Shown: positions 38,921-48,475 of the stretch, piece by piece | How the letters are laid out: every line of letters begins with the position of its first letter | Numbering within the stretch: position 1 is the stretch's first letter | Program-made: the position numbers and the translations under genes | Assembly (NCBI GenBank): GCA_019244055.1 | Contig: JAFATG010000271.1 | Coordinates: 1-64,000 of the forward strand | DNA from: Acidobacteriaceae bacterium | GTDB taxonomy: Bacteria; Acidobacteriota; Terriglobia; Bryobacterales; Bryobacteraceae | Direction: 5' to 3' | Length of the DNA stretch: 64,000 nucleotides | The notes under the pieces: model-generated | The model's database searches: none | The model's input: the letters and a program-made list of their open reading frames with translations, nothing else | What the model was told of the DNA's origin: nothing

Positions 38921-39449
38921 TGTACGTTGTCAACCAGTGTCCATCGTGATGGACCAGAACCCGTTAACGTCTATGGGCGGGGCGGTTGCTGTCTGATGTT
39001 CCTGGGCCATCGAACGCCATGACCATAGGCCGCTGTCAACAGCGAAGGCAGACATTCCCCCCTCTGCCATTCCCTCCTGTAAGGAATGATTTTCCAATCG
39101 CGGTCTGGTCCGTCAAGGTTGCGCGAAGCGCGCCGAAGGGAAACGTTGAGGGGTGATCGCGATTCGGTAGGTTTGAGTGGGAGGGAATGGCAGGTGTCCT
39201 CGCTATTGTGCATCATGATTCCTTGCTCTTGCTCCAGCTTCCATCCGCGCTCTGGTCGGCTGCTTCGCCGCACGCACATTGGGATCGGATCTGATCGAGT
39301 CGGCGCTGCTTACTGGATCGCGGTCTTGTTTTCCAACCCGTTTTCGTGTCGCAGTCGCCGAGGAAAATGCATTGCACAGCCAGGAGAGAGGACGAAGTTG
39401 CGTGCCCACCTGTAGTTCAAGCCACTGCTGGTTCTGGTTGTGGGCATCG

Positions 39450-40073
39450 GGTAGAACGGTCGGTATTGCCGCTGCGAAACCCACAATCGATGTAGCAGTA
39501 TTGCGAGTTTACGCGCAACCGCCTTGCGTTTAGATCCTTTCCCGCCGCGTTGGGACAAGTCCAATCGCCAGCAACGATATCCTAGCGGCTTCGCAATCCC
39601 CCTCGCTGTGTTGATCAGCAGCGTCCGAGCTCGGAGGAGTGCCGCCCGTGCTCGAATAAGGCTCAGGTCGCGCCGCGATTCAGCGGAACGGTGTCGAATT
39701 GGACAAAGAATAGATAGATCAACGCGAGCATATCGCGCCAACTTGAGAGCATGTTCTTGTCGCTCTTCTTCGTGCTGCCCGTAATGGCCGCCAATTCGCG
39801 GACATTAGCCATTATCACGTCATGGGTGAGTTCGGTCAGCAAGGCGCTCACCCAGAGAGAATGCGTGCCGGCTTCGAGTGCAACACGCGCACATTGCAGG
39901 CCATCGAAGCGCGCTACAAGCGCTTGCTGCGTAAGTTTAACGCGGTCTTCATGGATGATCTCACCATCCTTATCCAAGATGCAGACTTGAGCCCATCGAT
40001 CACCCAGGTCCAATCCAATCGTGAACTTACCGTGCTCGGCGTTGCGCGCCCGAGGTTCCGGCTGTTTCCGCAT
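39450..40073 (-). mobile_element. IS110-family transposase remnant (frameshifted and internally deleted)
   Basis: N-terminal IGLDLGDRWAQVCILDKDGE and VIMANVRELAAITGSTKKSDK. A frame change leads to LKLARYARVDLSILCPI...LIRARAALLRARTLLINTARGIAKPLGYR, which then joins almost directly to a KAVARKLAILLHRLWVSQ C-terminus. Confidence 0.85.
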
Positions 40074-40600
40074 TACCTGATCTCCTTTTCGGCGGAATTT
40101 ACCAGGTCGTATTCACTGCGACCTGCTCATCCCATCTGGATTGAAGCCATCCAATACCTCAATATGGAACCGCTGCGCGAACACAAGAAGGAAGCACTCC
40201 GAAAGCTGGGAGACGCAGCGTGAAGGTCTCTACAGGACTGACCAGCGCCAGGCGCTCCCAAGCCGCCCTTGCCCTGGACCCCATCCCGGCTCACACCAAC
40301 GCCGAAATGCCTCACATCCAATTTGCAGAACTTGATAAGCACGCTCGAGAAAGGCCAGACGCAGAAACGCTGCCGCCGCTTGGGGAACCGTCTGCTGAGG
40401 GAACATCTCCGCGCTCCGTTGTTGCGGGTTCGCGCCACTGGACAACTCGGCAATACATTACATTCCTAGCGCGGGGAGATCGCCTGCATGTGGCGCTTCA
40501 CCCGCAACGGCATCACTGCGCGTTAAGGTAATGTGTCCTTGAGATCAGTCCGAGGCGACTCTGCCCCATTAAGTGTGTAGAGCCGACAGATAGCCTTTGG

Positions 40601-40673
40601 TGGACGGCATGGGATTCGAACCCACGACCCCCACGTTGCGAACGTGGTGCTCTCCCAGCTGAGCTAGCCGCCC
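40601..40673 (-). tRNA. tRNA-Ala (anticodon CGC)
   Basis: Reverse complement GGGCGGCTAGCTCAGCTGGGAGAGCACCACGTTCGCAACGTGGGGGTCGTGGGTTCGAATCCCATGCCGTCCA; loop TTCGCAA gives CGC. Confidence 0.96.
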
Positions 40674-40786
40674 ACTCTCAAAGAAGCGCATCGAAACCCT
40701 TACCGCTCGTGCACTGCGGCATCGCCGCGACCCTCTCAATATACCAGCCTCCCCATGCTAGGATGGCTGTTCACTGTCCTCGCTCT

Positions 40787-41362
40787 ATGGTCCTCTCCGA
40801 CGTCGATGTTCGCCGCTACATTGAACGCGGTAAGATACGCATCTCTCCGGAACTTCCACCCGAGCAGTTCGGAAGCTGCTCGGTCGATTTCCGCTTAGGC
40901 CCCGAGTTCAGCGTGTTCGAGCACAGCCGCCATCCCTACATCGACGTGCGCGAGAAGAGCGCCATCCAGGACATTATGCGTACGGTCCAAGTAAAACCGG
41001 GCGAGCCGTTCATCCTCCAACCGCGCGAATTCGCTCTTGCTATCACGGAAGAAAGTTTGGAGTTGGACGATGACGTGCTCGGGCGTCTGGAAGGCCGCTC
41101 CAGTCTCGGCCGCATCGGTATCATCGTTCATGGAACGGCCGGCCTGTTCGATCCGGGCTGGCGCGGCAAAGCCACTCTGGAATTGAGCAATCTGGGCATT
41201 ATGCCGGTCGCGCTGTATCCGGGCATGCGCATCTGCTCGTTCACCTTTGAGCAGTTGTCGTCACCTGCGTCTGTGCCGTACTACAAGAAAGCCGGCAATA
41301 AGTACGCCGGGCAAACTCAGCCGCTCGCCAGCCGCCTCACTGCGGAAGTGAGCAAACCCTAA
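40787..41362 (+). CDS. dcd: dCTP deaminase
   Basis: [21 protein letters not shown]...[13 protein letters not shown]...[34 protein letters not shown]. Confidence 0.94.
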   Translation: MVLSDVDVRRYIERGKIRISPELPPEQFGSCSVDFRLGPEFSVFEHSRHPYIDVREKSAIQDIMRTVQVKPGEPFILQPREFALAITEESLELDDDVLGRLEGRSSLGRIGIIVHGTAGLFDPGWRGKATLELSNLGIMPVALYPGMRICSFTFEQLSSPASVPYYKKAGNKYAGQTQPLASRLTAEVSKP

Positions 41363-41790
41363 CGCCCGGACGACCCGAATCCCCCGATTCCACGCACTGA
41401 TTCCGCCAGCTCCGTCTCCTGCCACTCGATCGCCTCGTATTTCGCAACCACCATCTGCGCGATCCGGTCACCCGCATGGATCTCATACGGCTCCTTGCCG
41501 AGATTGAGCAGGATCACCTTTAGTTCGCCTCTATAGCCGGGATCGATTGTGGCGGGTGCATTTGGCAAAGTGATCGCATGCTTCAGAGCCAAGCCACTGC
41601 GCGGTCGCACCTGCACCTCATAACCGCTAGGTATCTCGAGCGCAAGCCCGGTCGGAACAGCTTGCGGTATACCTGGCTCCAGAACCGTGCCGGTCACGCA
41701 GCGAATATCCATCCCGGCATCCTCAAGGGGTCCATGCGCGTATGCGGGTAAACAGGCATTCTTATTAAGTTTCTTAATTCGGATCAACAT
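41359..41790 (-). CDS. dut: dUTP diphosphatase
   Basis: [66 protein letters not shown] cover the dUTPase motifs. Stop overlaps the dcd stop. Confidence 0.95.
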   Translation of the reverse strand: MLIRIKKLNKNACLPAYAHGPLEDAGMDIRCVTGTVLEPGIPQAVPTGLALEIPSGYEVQVRPRSGLALKHAITLPNAPATIDPGYRGELKVILLNLGKEPYEIHAGDRIAQMVVAKYEAIEWQETELAESVRGIGGFGSSGR

Positions 41791-41819
41791 GCGGGACGAA
41801 TCCGTTATCATAGCGGTTC

Positions 41820-43271
41820 ATGTCCGGAACGAGTACTGGTCCACGCTCCGAACACGGCCGCGTATTGACCATTGCGCCACTGCCGCCCGAGAAGCTTGCC
41901 TACGCTCTCGCCCGGTATAGCCGTTCTCCCGATTCCATCCGAGATTCAATCGAGTGGGTGCGCACCCATGACTCGGCCAAGTTTCTGGAAAGTTTTTATT
42001 TCCAGTACGGCCATGCCTCGATCCCCGATCTCGGCCACGTGACCGTATGCTTCGAAGGTGTTTCCGAACTCGCCGCCACGGAGATCGAAGACGAGCAGCT
42101 CTGGGACGGACAAGCTCGCAGCTCGCGATTCCAGGACTTCTCCAAAACGCGCGTGATCGTTCCACCTGAGTTAAGTGCGGACGAAACCGCCATTTATGAG
42201 ACGGCTGTCGCCCGGCTCCTCGATGCCTACAGAACTGTGCAGCGCGGCGTCGCCGAATATTTCGCCGGGCAGCTTCCGAAGCCACCGGACATGCGCGAGG
42301 ACGCATACCGACGTAATCTGGATGCGCGCGCCTTCGATGTGGCCCGTTACCTGTTGCCATTCGGCGTTCCTACCGGTGTCGGGCAGGTCACGAGTATCCG
42401 CACTCTGGAGAAGCAAGTCGGCCGCCTCAAAGCTTCCGAATTTCAGGAATTGCGCGACATCGGGGTTGAGCTCTCGCGCGCCTGCGCCGCATCGCCAGCC
42501 TGTATCTGGGACGGCAATACGGCCGAACCCGTCGCCCCTACCTTGGCTCGTCATGCTGAGGCGGACGAGTACGCCGTGCGCTTGCGCGCGGACTTAAGCG
42601 AATGGGCTGCCCATCATCTGCCTAAAAGTGAGAACATCTCTGGGCCTGCAGTTGATTTGATCGAGCCCTCTGATCACGTCGCCGATATCTGCGCCACGTT
42701 GCTGTACGCCGTTACGGACTGCCCCTATCGTGAGCTCTATAAAGCGGCCTGCGCTTGGCCAGCAGCGAGGCGTCAGGAAGTTCTACAAGTTGCGCTCGGC
42801 AAGCGGGGCCGCAGGGACGAATTGCCTCGCCAGTTCCGTTCGGCTCCTTATGTTTTTGACTTGATAATGGACATCGGCGCCTATCGCGATCTTCACCGGC
42901 ACCGTCGTTGCCAGCAGACACGTCAGCATTACACCAATCAACTTGGCTACGAATCTCCTGACGTATTGGCAAAGTGCGGTTTGGAGCAAGTCTATTCGGC
43001 TGCGCTCCAGACGGCGGATGAAACGATCCGTCGCCTGCCCCAGCCAGCCGCGCAGTACTTGCTCCCCTTAGCCGCGCGTTCGCGATTCCTGTTCAAGATG
43101 GATTTCGCCGAGCTGGAATACGTGTCGCGTTTACGCAGCGGAGTAAAAGGCCACTTCTCGTATCGGAGAGTGGCTTGGGAGATGAAGCAGGCGCTTGCGG
43201 CCCTCGATCCAGTGCTCGGTGGCTTGGTGCAGGCTACGCCGCCCTGGATCGAAGATCCCCTCAAGAGATGA
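41820..43271 (+). CDS. thyX: FAD-dependent thymidylate synthase-like protein with two ThyX-like halves
   Basis: Both halves resemble ThyX. The first has ESFYFQYGHASIPDLGHVTVCFEGVSELAATEIEDEQLWDGQARSSRFQDFS. The second has FDLIMDIGAYRDLHRHRRCQQTRQHYTNQLGYESP and a ThyX-like end. Confidence 0.8.
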   Translation: MSGTSTGPRSEHGRVLTIAPLPPEKLAYALARYSRSPDSIRDSIEWVRTHDSAKFLESFYFQYGHASIPDLGHVTVCFEGVSELAATEIEDEQLWDGQARSSRFQDFSKTRVIVPPELSADETAIYETAVARLLDAYRTVQRGVAEYFAGQLPKPPDMREDAYRRNLDARAFDVARYLLPFGVPTGVGQVTSIRTLEKQVGRLKASEFQELRDIGVELSRACAASPACIWDGNTAEPVAPTLARHAEADEYAVRLRADLSEWAAHHLPKSENISGPAVDLIEPSDHVADICATLLYAVTDCPYRELYKAACAWPAARRQEVLQVALGKRGRRDELPRQFRSAPYVFDLIMDIGAYRDLHRHRRCQQTRQHYTNQLGYESPDVLAKCGLEQVYSAALQTADETIRRLPQPAAQYLLPLAARSRFLFKMDFAELEYVSRLRSGVKGHFSYRRVAWEMKQALAALDPVLGGLVQATPPWIEDPLKR

Positions 43272-43294
43272 GGGAAGATCCGCTGAAGAGATGA
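43251..43294 (+). repeat. 21-bp tandem repeat spanning the thyX-like stop codon
   Basis: gaagatcccctcaagagatga, gg, gaagatccgctgaagagatga: two copies with two mismatches. Confidence 0.8.
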
Positions 43295-43295
43295 A

Positions 43296-43847
43296 CTAAT
43301 CGAGATTCAACGTCTTCCTAACGGTGCCCCGCTCGCTCTGAATTTTCTCCTGCAGCAGCATGATCGAATAAATCAATTGTTCCGGCCGAGGCGGGCAACC
43401 CGGCACGTACACATCTACGGGGATCACCTGGTTCACGGGAATTAAGGCGTAATTGCTGAACACGCCGGTTGACGTTGCACATGCTCCCATAGAGATGACC
43501 CACTTGGGTTCGGGCATCTGTCGATAGAGCTGCCGGATAACGGGCGCCATCTTAGTCGAAACTCTTCCGGCAATAATCATGAGGTCCGACTGCCGCGGTG
43601 ATCCACGAAAAACCTCTGCCCCGAAGCGGGCTGCATCGTATCGCGAGGCCATCATCGACATCATTTCGATCGCGCAACACGCTAACCCGAAAGTCATTGG
43701 CCAGAGCGAGTTCTTCCGAGCCCAATTGAGCGCGTTGTCCAGAGTGGTGGTGATCACGCTGTCACGAACCAATGCTGAGTCGTCCTGATCGGCCCGCGCG
43801 AACAACTCAGGCGGTTGGCTAAGTACGAAAGCTTCTGAGTCGCCCAC
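43296..43847 (-). CDS. nuoB: NADH-quinone oxidoreductase subunit B
   Basis: [76 protein letters not shown]. Confidence 0.94.
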   Translation of the reverse strand: MGDSEAFVLSQPPELFARADQDDSALVRDSVITTTLDNALNWARKNSLWPMTFGLACCAIEMMSMMASRYDAARFGAEVFRGSPRQSDLMIIAGRVSTKMAPVIRQLYRQMPEPKWVISMGACATSTGVFSNYALIPVNQVIPVDVYVPGCPPRPEQLIYSIMLLQEKIQSERGTVRKTLNLD

Positions 43848-43943
43848 GGCTCAAGTATCCCATGTGCAAAACTCGCTCTGCAGCTTCCTGGCTGAACGAA
43901 TCGGGTATCTCGGCGACTCGCCGCCTAAAATCAGAAGTTACTA

Positions 43944-46181
43944 ATGCGTGTCTCCGAAATCCGATTTCTGCCTGCGGGCAGCCGTACTGAGTCCCTCGTC
44001 CGCGCTGCCGAGGAATGCGGCATTGCCCGAGAATATTGGGATATCTTCCATAAACGCCATGAGGTCTCTCTCGAAGCGCAGGAACGGATTCTTGCCGCCT
44101 TGGGTTGGGACGTCTCGAGCTATGAATCGATGGAAGCCGAGCGCCAGCGCCATTTTCGCCAGAGCTTTACTTGCCCGCTTGGGAAAACGTCTGTAGTCAG
44201 TGAAAGCGATAAGGCCGTTCTCATTACAGTTAGCGGGGCTGATAACGCTTCTCTGTGTTATGAAGTCGATCTCGAGGGTGGACAAGCGGTCGCCGGTTCC
44301 ATCGACCTGGCGCAGCTTCCTCTCGCCCGCCGCGTTGGTATCGAGGATCAGGTCTGGAGCGCATATAAGCTTTCACTACCCGCTGAGGTACCGCTCGGGT
44401 ATCACCGGCTGAAAGCTGCACTGAACGGGCACTCAATTGGCGAGACTCACGTCATCGTTTGTCCCGACGAAGCCCACCTTCCGGAGAATCTGCGCAGTTC
44501 CGGTAAAACGGCGGGCTTCAATGTCTCCCTGTACGGACTGCGTTCTGATCGCAATTGGGGATGCGGCGACTTCACTGACCTTCGACCGCTGATTGATTGG
44601 GCGAGGCATGAGGTCGGATTCAGCTTCATCGGTTTGAATCCTCTGCATGCGTTGCACAACCGCGCACCATACAACACCAGTCCGTATCTACCTCTTTCGA
44701 TCTATTACAAGAATCTGATCTATATCGATATTGAGAGCGTGCCTGAGTTCAAGATCTCCCGCTCAGCGCAGTGCCTTGCTAGTTCACCGAAGATGCAACA
44801 AAAGATTCGCGGTCTACGAGAGGCCGAGCTCGTTTGCTACGAGGAAGTGGACCGGCTCAAGCGCTGTTTCTTGAAGCTTCTATATCGTGAGTTTCGGCGC
44901 GAACGCGCGCGTGGCTCGGAACGATCTCTCGCCTTTTTGCGGTACTCGCATACTGAAGGAGACTTGCTTGACAAGTTTGCCCTTTACTGCGCTCTCGATG
45001 AAGCCCTCCACAAGGAAAATCGAAATCTCTGGACCTGGCGCGATTGGGCTCCTGAATATCAAGCCTCGGAATCAAAAGCAGTGGAGCTGTTTTCCCGTCA
45101 GCACGCCCGCTCGGTCGAGTTTTACAAATACATCCAATTCATCGCCGACGAACAGCTTCAGGCCGCACAGAGGTTCGCCAGGGAAAGCGGTATGTCGATC
45201 GGGCTCTACCACGATCTGGCCGTTGCCACCGATAGCTGTGGCTCGGATCTTTGGGGCTATCGAAACTTCTACGCGAACGGTTGCCGTGTGGGCGCGCCTC
45301 CTGACGATTTCTCACCACAGGGTCAGGATTGGGGTTTCCCGCCGCCTTCCGCCGAGGCCCACCGCGAAAACGGCTATTGTCTCTTCCGCGACACTATTCG
45401 GAAAATCGTTGCGTATGGCGGCGCTTTGCGTATCGATCACGTGATGCGGCTCTTTCGATTGTTTTGGATTCCTGAAGGCATGGAAGCGCGCCACGGCGCG
45501 TACGTGCGCGACCATGCTGTCGATCTGATGCGCATTCTCGCGCTGGAGAGCGTTCGCAGCAAGAACGTCATCATCGGCGAAGATCTCGGCACCGTAACCG
45601 ATGAAATTCGCGAGATGCTTGCGGGCTTCGGAATTCTTAGCTATCGCCTTTTTTATTTCGAAAAGGATCAGACAGGTGCGGCGTTCAAGCCGAGTCGCGA
45701 ATATTCAAGGCAGGCGCTTGTCTCGTCTACTACCCACGATTTACCGACGCTCGCCGGTTTCTGGAAGAGCCGTGACATTGAAGCCCGCCGGGCAGCCGGC
45801 TTGATCGACGAAGCTGGTTACTTGGCTCAGATGAACCAACGCAAACGTGAGAAGCAGCTCATGCTTGACCGGCTTCATTCGGAGAACTTGCTTCCTGAGT
45901 ACTACACGCGCAGGGCCGAGCAGGTCTTTGAGCTCGACGGCGATCTTCACAACGCTGTTATGGGTTTTCTCGCTCAGGTGCCTTCGATGATTCTTCTGTT
46001 GAATCAGGAAGATTTCACGAAGGAAGCGGACCAGCAGAATCTTCCGGGCAGTACCGCCCAATATCCCAATTGGCAACGCAAAATGCGGGCTAAAGTTGAA
46101 GATCTACGCTCACCCCAGTGGGCCGGGTATACAGCTATGTTGCGCAATCAGCTCGCCCGCACCGGCCGGAGTAGCCGCTAG
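43944..46181 (+). CDS. malQ: 4-alpha-glucanotransferase
   Basis: 745 aa; SLYGLRSDRNWGCGDFTDLRPLIDWA, ALRIDHVMRLFRLFWIPEG, IIGEDLGTVTDEIRE, STTHDLPTLAGFW. Confidence 0.95.
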   Translation: MRVSEIRFLPAGSRTESLVRAAEECGIAREYWDIFHKRHEVSLEAQERILAALGWDVSSYESMEAERQRHFRQSFTCPLGKTSVVSESDKAVLITVSGADNASLCYEVDLEGGQAVAGSIDLAQLPLARRVGIEDQVWSAYKLSLPAEVPLGYHRLKAALNGHSIGETHVIVCPDEAHLPENLRSSGKTAGFNVSLYGLRSDRNWGCGDFTDLRPLIDWARHEVGFSFIGLNPLHALHNRAPYNTSPYLPLSIYYKNLIYIDIESVPEFKISRSAQCLASSPKMQQKIRGLREAELVCYEEVDRLKRCFLKLLYREFRRERARGSERSLAFLRYSHTEGDLLDKFALYCALDEALHKENRNLWTWRDWAPEYQASESKAVELFSRQHARSVEFYKYIQFIADEQLQAAQRFARESGMSIGLYHDLAVATDSCGSDLWGYRNFYANGCRVGAPPDDFSPQGQDWGFPPPSAEAHRENGYCLFRDTIRKIVAYGGALRIDHVMRLFRLFWIPEGMEARHGAYVRDHAVDLMRILALESVRSKNVIIGEDLGTVTDEIREMLAGFGILSYRLFYFEKDQTGAAFKPSREYSRQALVSSTTHDLPTLAGFWKSRDIEARRAAGLIDEAGYLAQMNQRKREKQLMLDRLHSENLLPEYYTRRAEQVFELDGDLHNAVMGFLAQVPSMILLLNQEDFTKEADQQNLPGSTAQYPNWQRKMRAKVEDLRSPQWAGYTAMLRNQLARTGRSSR

Positions 46182-46456
46182 TGCTGATTTGTCTCCTCGG
46201 CCCTTCCCCGGATATTTGTGGCTGCAGCAGAGGCGCTAGCACCTCGCGTGCCTCGACCTCACGGTCGCGGCCAACCTGAATCTGTATCCGCTTCCGCAGG
46301 AACGGGTCCGCCGTTTCGATTAGCGTGCTGATCTGGTCTAAAGCAAGGAATGGAATCCCCCGCTTGCTCCAGCGATCCCTTCGCCAATGCAATCGCCACA
46401 GGATCGTCCGTGTCCAGAACGACCGCGAGTCGCAACTCCGGATCAAACGAGCTCAT
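46135..46456 (-). pseudogene. DUF2007-like small protein gene interrupted by an apparent +1 frameshift
   Basis: MSSFDPELRLAVVLDTDDPVAIALAKGSLEQAG (frame 1) continues as GIPFLALDQISTLIETADPFLRKRIQIQVGRDREVEAREVLAPLL (frame 2) across a GGGGG run. Confidence 0.6.
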
Positions 46457-46613
46457 AACTTATTTACATAATGACGTGAAACGTGTGGTGTTCGAAGCCC
46501 TTGCACCGTTATTCACCCCAAGTGCTCAGTTTCGCCTTGACAATGCCGTGCAGAGTCTTGATACTTCTATGTGTTCGCTAGCAATACCACTTACACGAAC
46601 CAGGGAGTTGTGT

Positions 46614-47162
46614 ATGAAAAAGCTTTTGTTTGCATTCGGCCTCGCAGGCGTCCAGGTTTTTGCTCAATCAAGTTCCTCCACGCCCGCCGCCCCCAATCCG
46701 AATCCGCTGAGCGCCGCGACCAAGTACATGTATGGCATGAGCAAGGGTGACGTGTTGAAATCAGCCGAAGAAATGCCGGAAGAGAACTATTCTTTCAAGC
46801 CCGTATCCACCGTCCGAAGCTTTGGCCAACTGGTTGGCCATGTTGCCGATGCCCAATACGAGTTTTGCTCTGCGGTTGTCGGAGACGGCAAGCAGCCTCC
46901 CGGAATCGAGAAGAGCAAGACTAGCAAGGCCGACCTTATCCAGGGTTTGAAAGATGCCTTCGCATACTGCGACCAAGCCTACTCCAGTATGACTGATGCC
47001 CAAGCTCCGGTAGTCGTCAAGTTCTTCAACCACGATGCGCCGAAGCTCAGTATTCTCAATTTCAACGTCGTTCACAACATGGAGCACTACGGCAATATGG
47101 TCACTTACTTGCGCATCAAAGGCTTGGTGCCCCCCTCTAGCCAGCAGCAATCCATGCAGTGA
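46614..47162 (+). CDS. Secreted DinB-like protein
   Basis: Signal peptide MKKLLFAFGLAGVQVFAQ; DinB-like NYSFKPVSTVRSFGQLVGHVADAQYEFC ... HNMEHYGNMVTYLRIKGLVPP. Confidence 0.82.
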   Translation: MKKLLFAFGLAGVQVFAQSSSSTPAAPNPNPLSAATKYMYGMSKGDVLKSAEEMPEENYSFKPVSTVRSFGQLVGHVADAQYEFCSAVVGDGKQPPGIEKSKTSKADLIQGLKDAFAYCDQAYSSMTDAQAPVVVKFFNHDAPKLSILNFNVVHNMEHYGNMVTYLRIKGLVPPSSQQQSMQ

Positions 47163-47326
47163 GCCAAATGTTTCGTCTGGCGAACTGAAAACGCGGTTCA
47201 GCGCGCTTCGTTGATCATTGCGGGTGCCTTGTATTCGGCCGTACAAACCATCGCAGATTTCCCGCTACAAATGGCCCAAGGTTGCCGTCCAGCAAGTGTG
47301 GTCGCATGACCTAGGAAGGTGAATAA

Positions 47327-48463
47327 ATGGCAACTACAAACCAATCGACTGTGGTCGCAGTCTTTCGAAACAGATCTGAAGCGGAGAGCGCCGCGGCGGA
47401 TCTGAAGGCAAACGGAATTCCTGAAAAGAATGTCTATATAGGCTCCTATTCGGATACTGGCGACTCCAGTAGTAATACCCGTACCTGGCAGGAAACTCAT
47501 CAGCATGAAGGCGGAATAAAGGGCTGGTTCAAGTCTCTCTTCGGACAGGATGACGCGGAGGCCTCAGACTCGGTTTACTACGAGAATGCAGCCAATCGCG
47601 GTGAAGTGCTCCTGAGTCTAGACGTGGATGATCAGAACGTCGATCGTGTAACCAGCATCCTGCAGAATCACAATCCAATTGACGTTGGCGAGGAGACAAC
47701 GAAAATCGGGCAGCAGACGACGGCAAGAGCGGCCGCTTCCGCTTCTCCGGCTCCAACAAGTTCCACAAAAACCAAGAGCAAAGATGCCGACCTCCCCAAG
47801 TCCATCCCAGTGGTCGAGGAAGATCTTCAGGTCGGCAAACGCCAGATTCTCCGAGGCGGCGTTCGTGTTTACTCGCGCGTCCGTGAACAGCCGGTTGAAG
47901 AGACCGTACGTCTTCGCGAGGAGCATGTGCGGGTTGAGCGCCAGCCCGCCAATCGAAGCGTTGAGGCCGGTGATTTGCAAGCCGGTCGTGACGAGGTCAT
48001 TGAAGTCCAGGAATTCGCTGAAGAGCCGGTCGTTCAGAAGCAGGCCCGGGTAGTCGAAGAGGTACGCGTTAGCAAGGATGCATCGGAACGCACAGAAACC
48101 GTGCGCGACACTGTTCGTCGCAGAGAGGTGAATGTCGAGAATTTGGGCAAGGGCGATACCGCTACGGCTGCTTCTACTACCAAGGCAAGCGGCATAGACG
48201 ACGATTTCCGAAGAGATTTCCAAACACGCTATGCGAGTTCCGGAGCCTCCTATGAAGACTACGGGCCGGCATATGAATACGGGTACCAAGCTGCCAGTGA
48301 TCCTCGCTATCAGGGCCGCAGTTGGGATGAAGTAGAATCCGATCTGCGTAGCGACTACGGCCTTCGCTATCCGAATAGTGCCTGGGAGCGCATGAAGGCT
48401 TCCGTTCGCTACGGGTGGGACAAAATCACAGGCCGTGCGCGTGGGGCGACGTCGACACGCTAG
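47327..48463 (+). CDS. Stress-type protein with N-terminal general-stress-17M-like and DUF2382 domains
   Basis: VVAVFRNRSEAESAAADLKANGIPEKNVYIGS N-terminus, then DUF2382 (IPVVEEDLQVGKRQILRGGVRVYSRVREQPVEETVRLREEHVRVERQP) and a C-terminal SxYEDYGPAYEYGYQAASDPRYQGRSWDEVESDLR segment. Confidence 0.85.
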   Translation: MATTNQSTVVAVFRNRSEAESAAADLKANGIPEKNVYIGSYSDTGDSSSNTRTWQETHQHEGGIKGWFKSLFGQDDAEASDSVYYENAANRGEVLLSLDVDDQNVDRVTSILQNHNPIDVGEETTKIGQQTTARAAASASPAPTSSTKTKSKDADLPKSIPVVEEDLQVGKRQILRGGVRVYSRVREQPVEETVRLREEHVRVERQPANRSVEAGDLQAGRDEVIEVQEFAEEPVVQKQARVVEEVRVSKDASERTETVRDTVRRREVNVENLGKGDTATAASTTKASGIDDDFRRDFQTRYASSGASYEDYGPAYEYGYQAASDPRYQGRSWDEVESDLRSDYGLRYPNSAWERMKASVRYGWDKITGRARGATSTR

Positions 48464-48475
48464 CGGGGACTTCCG

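Noticed and set aside
40220-40531. Overlapping 60-130 aa ORFs between the IS110 remnant and tRNA-Ala
   Set aside because: Several frames are open but none shows a family signature or ribosome-binding site; left as unexplained decay sequence.
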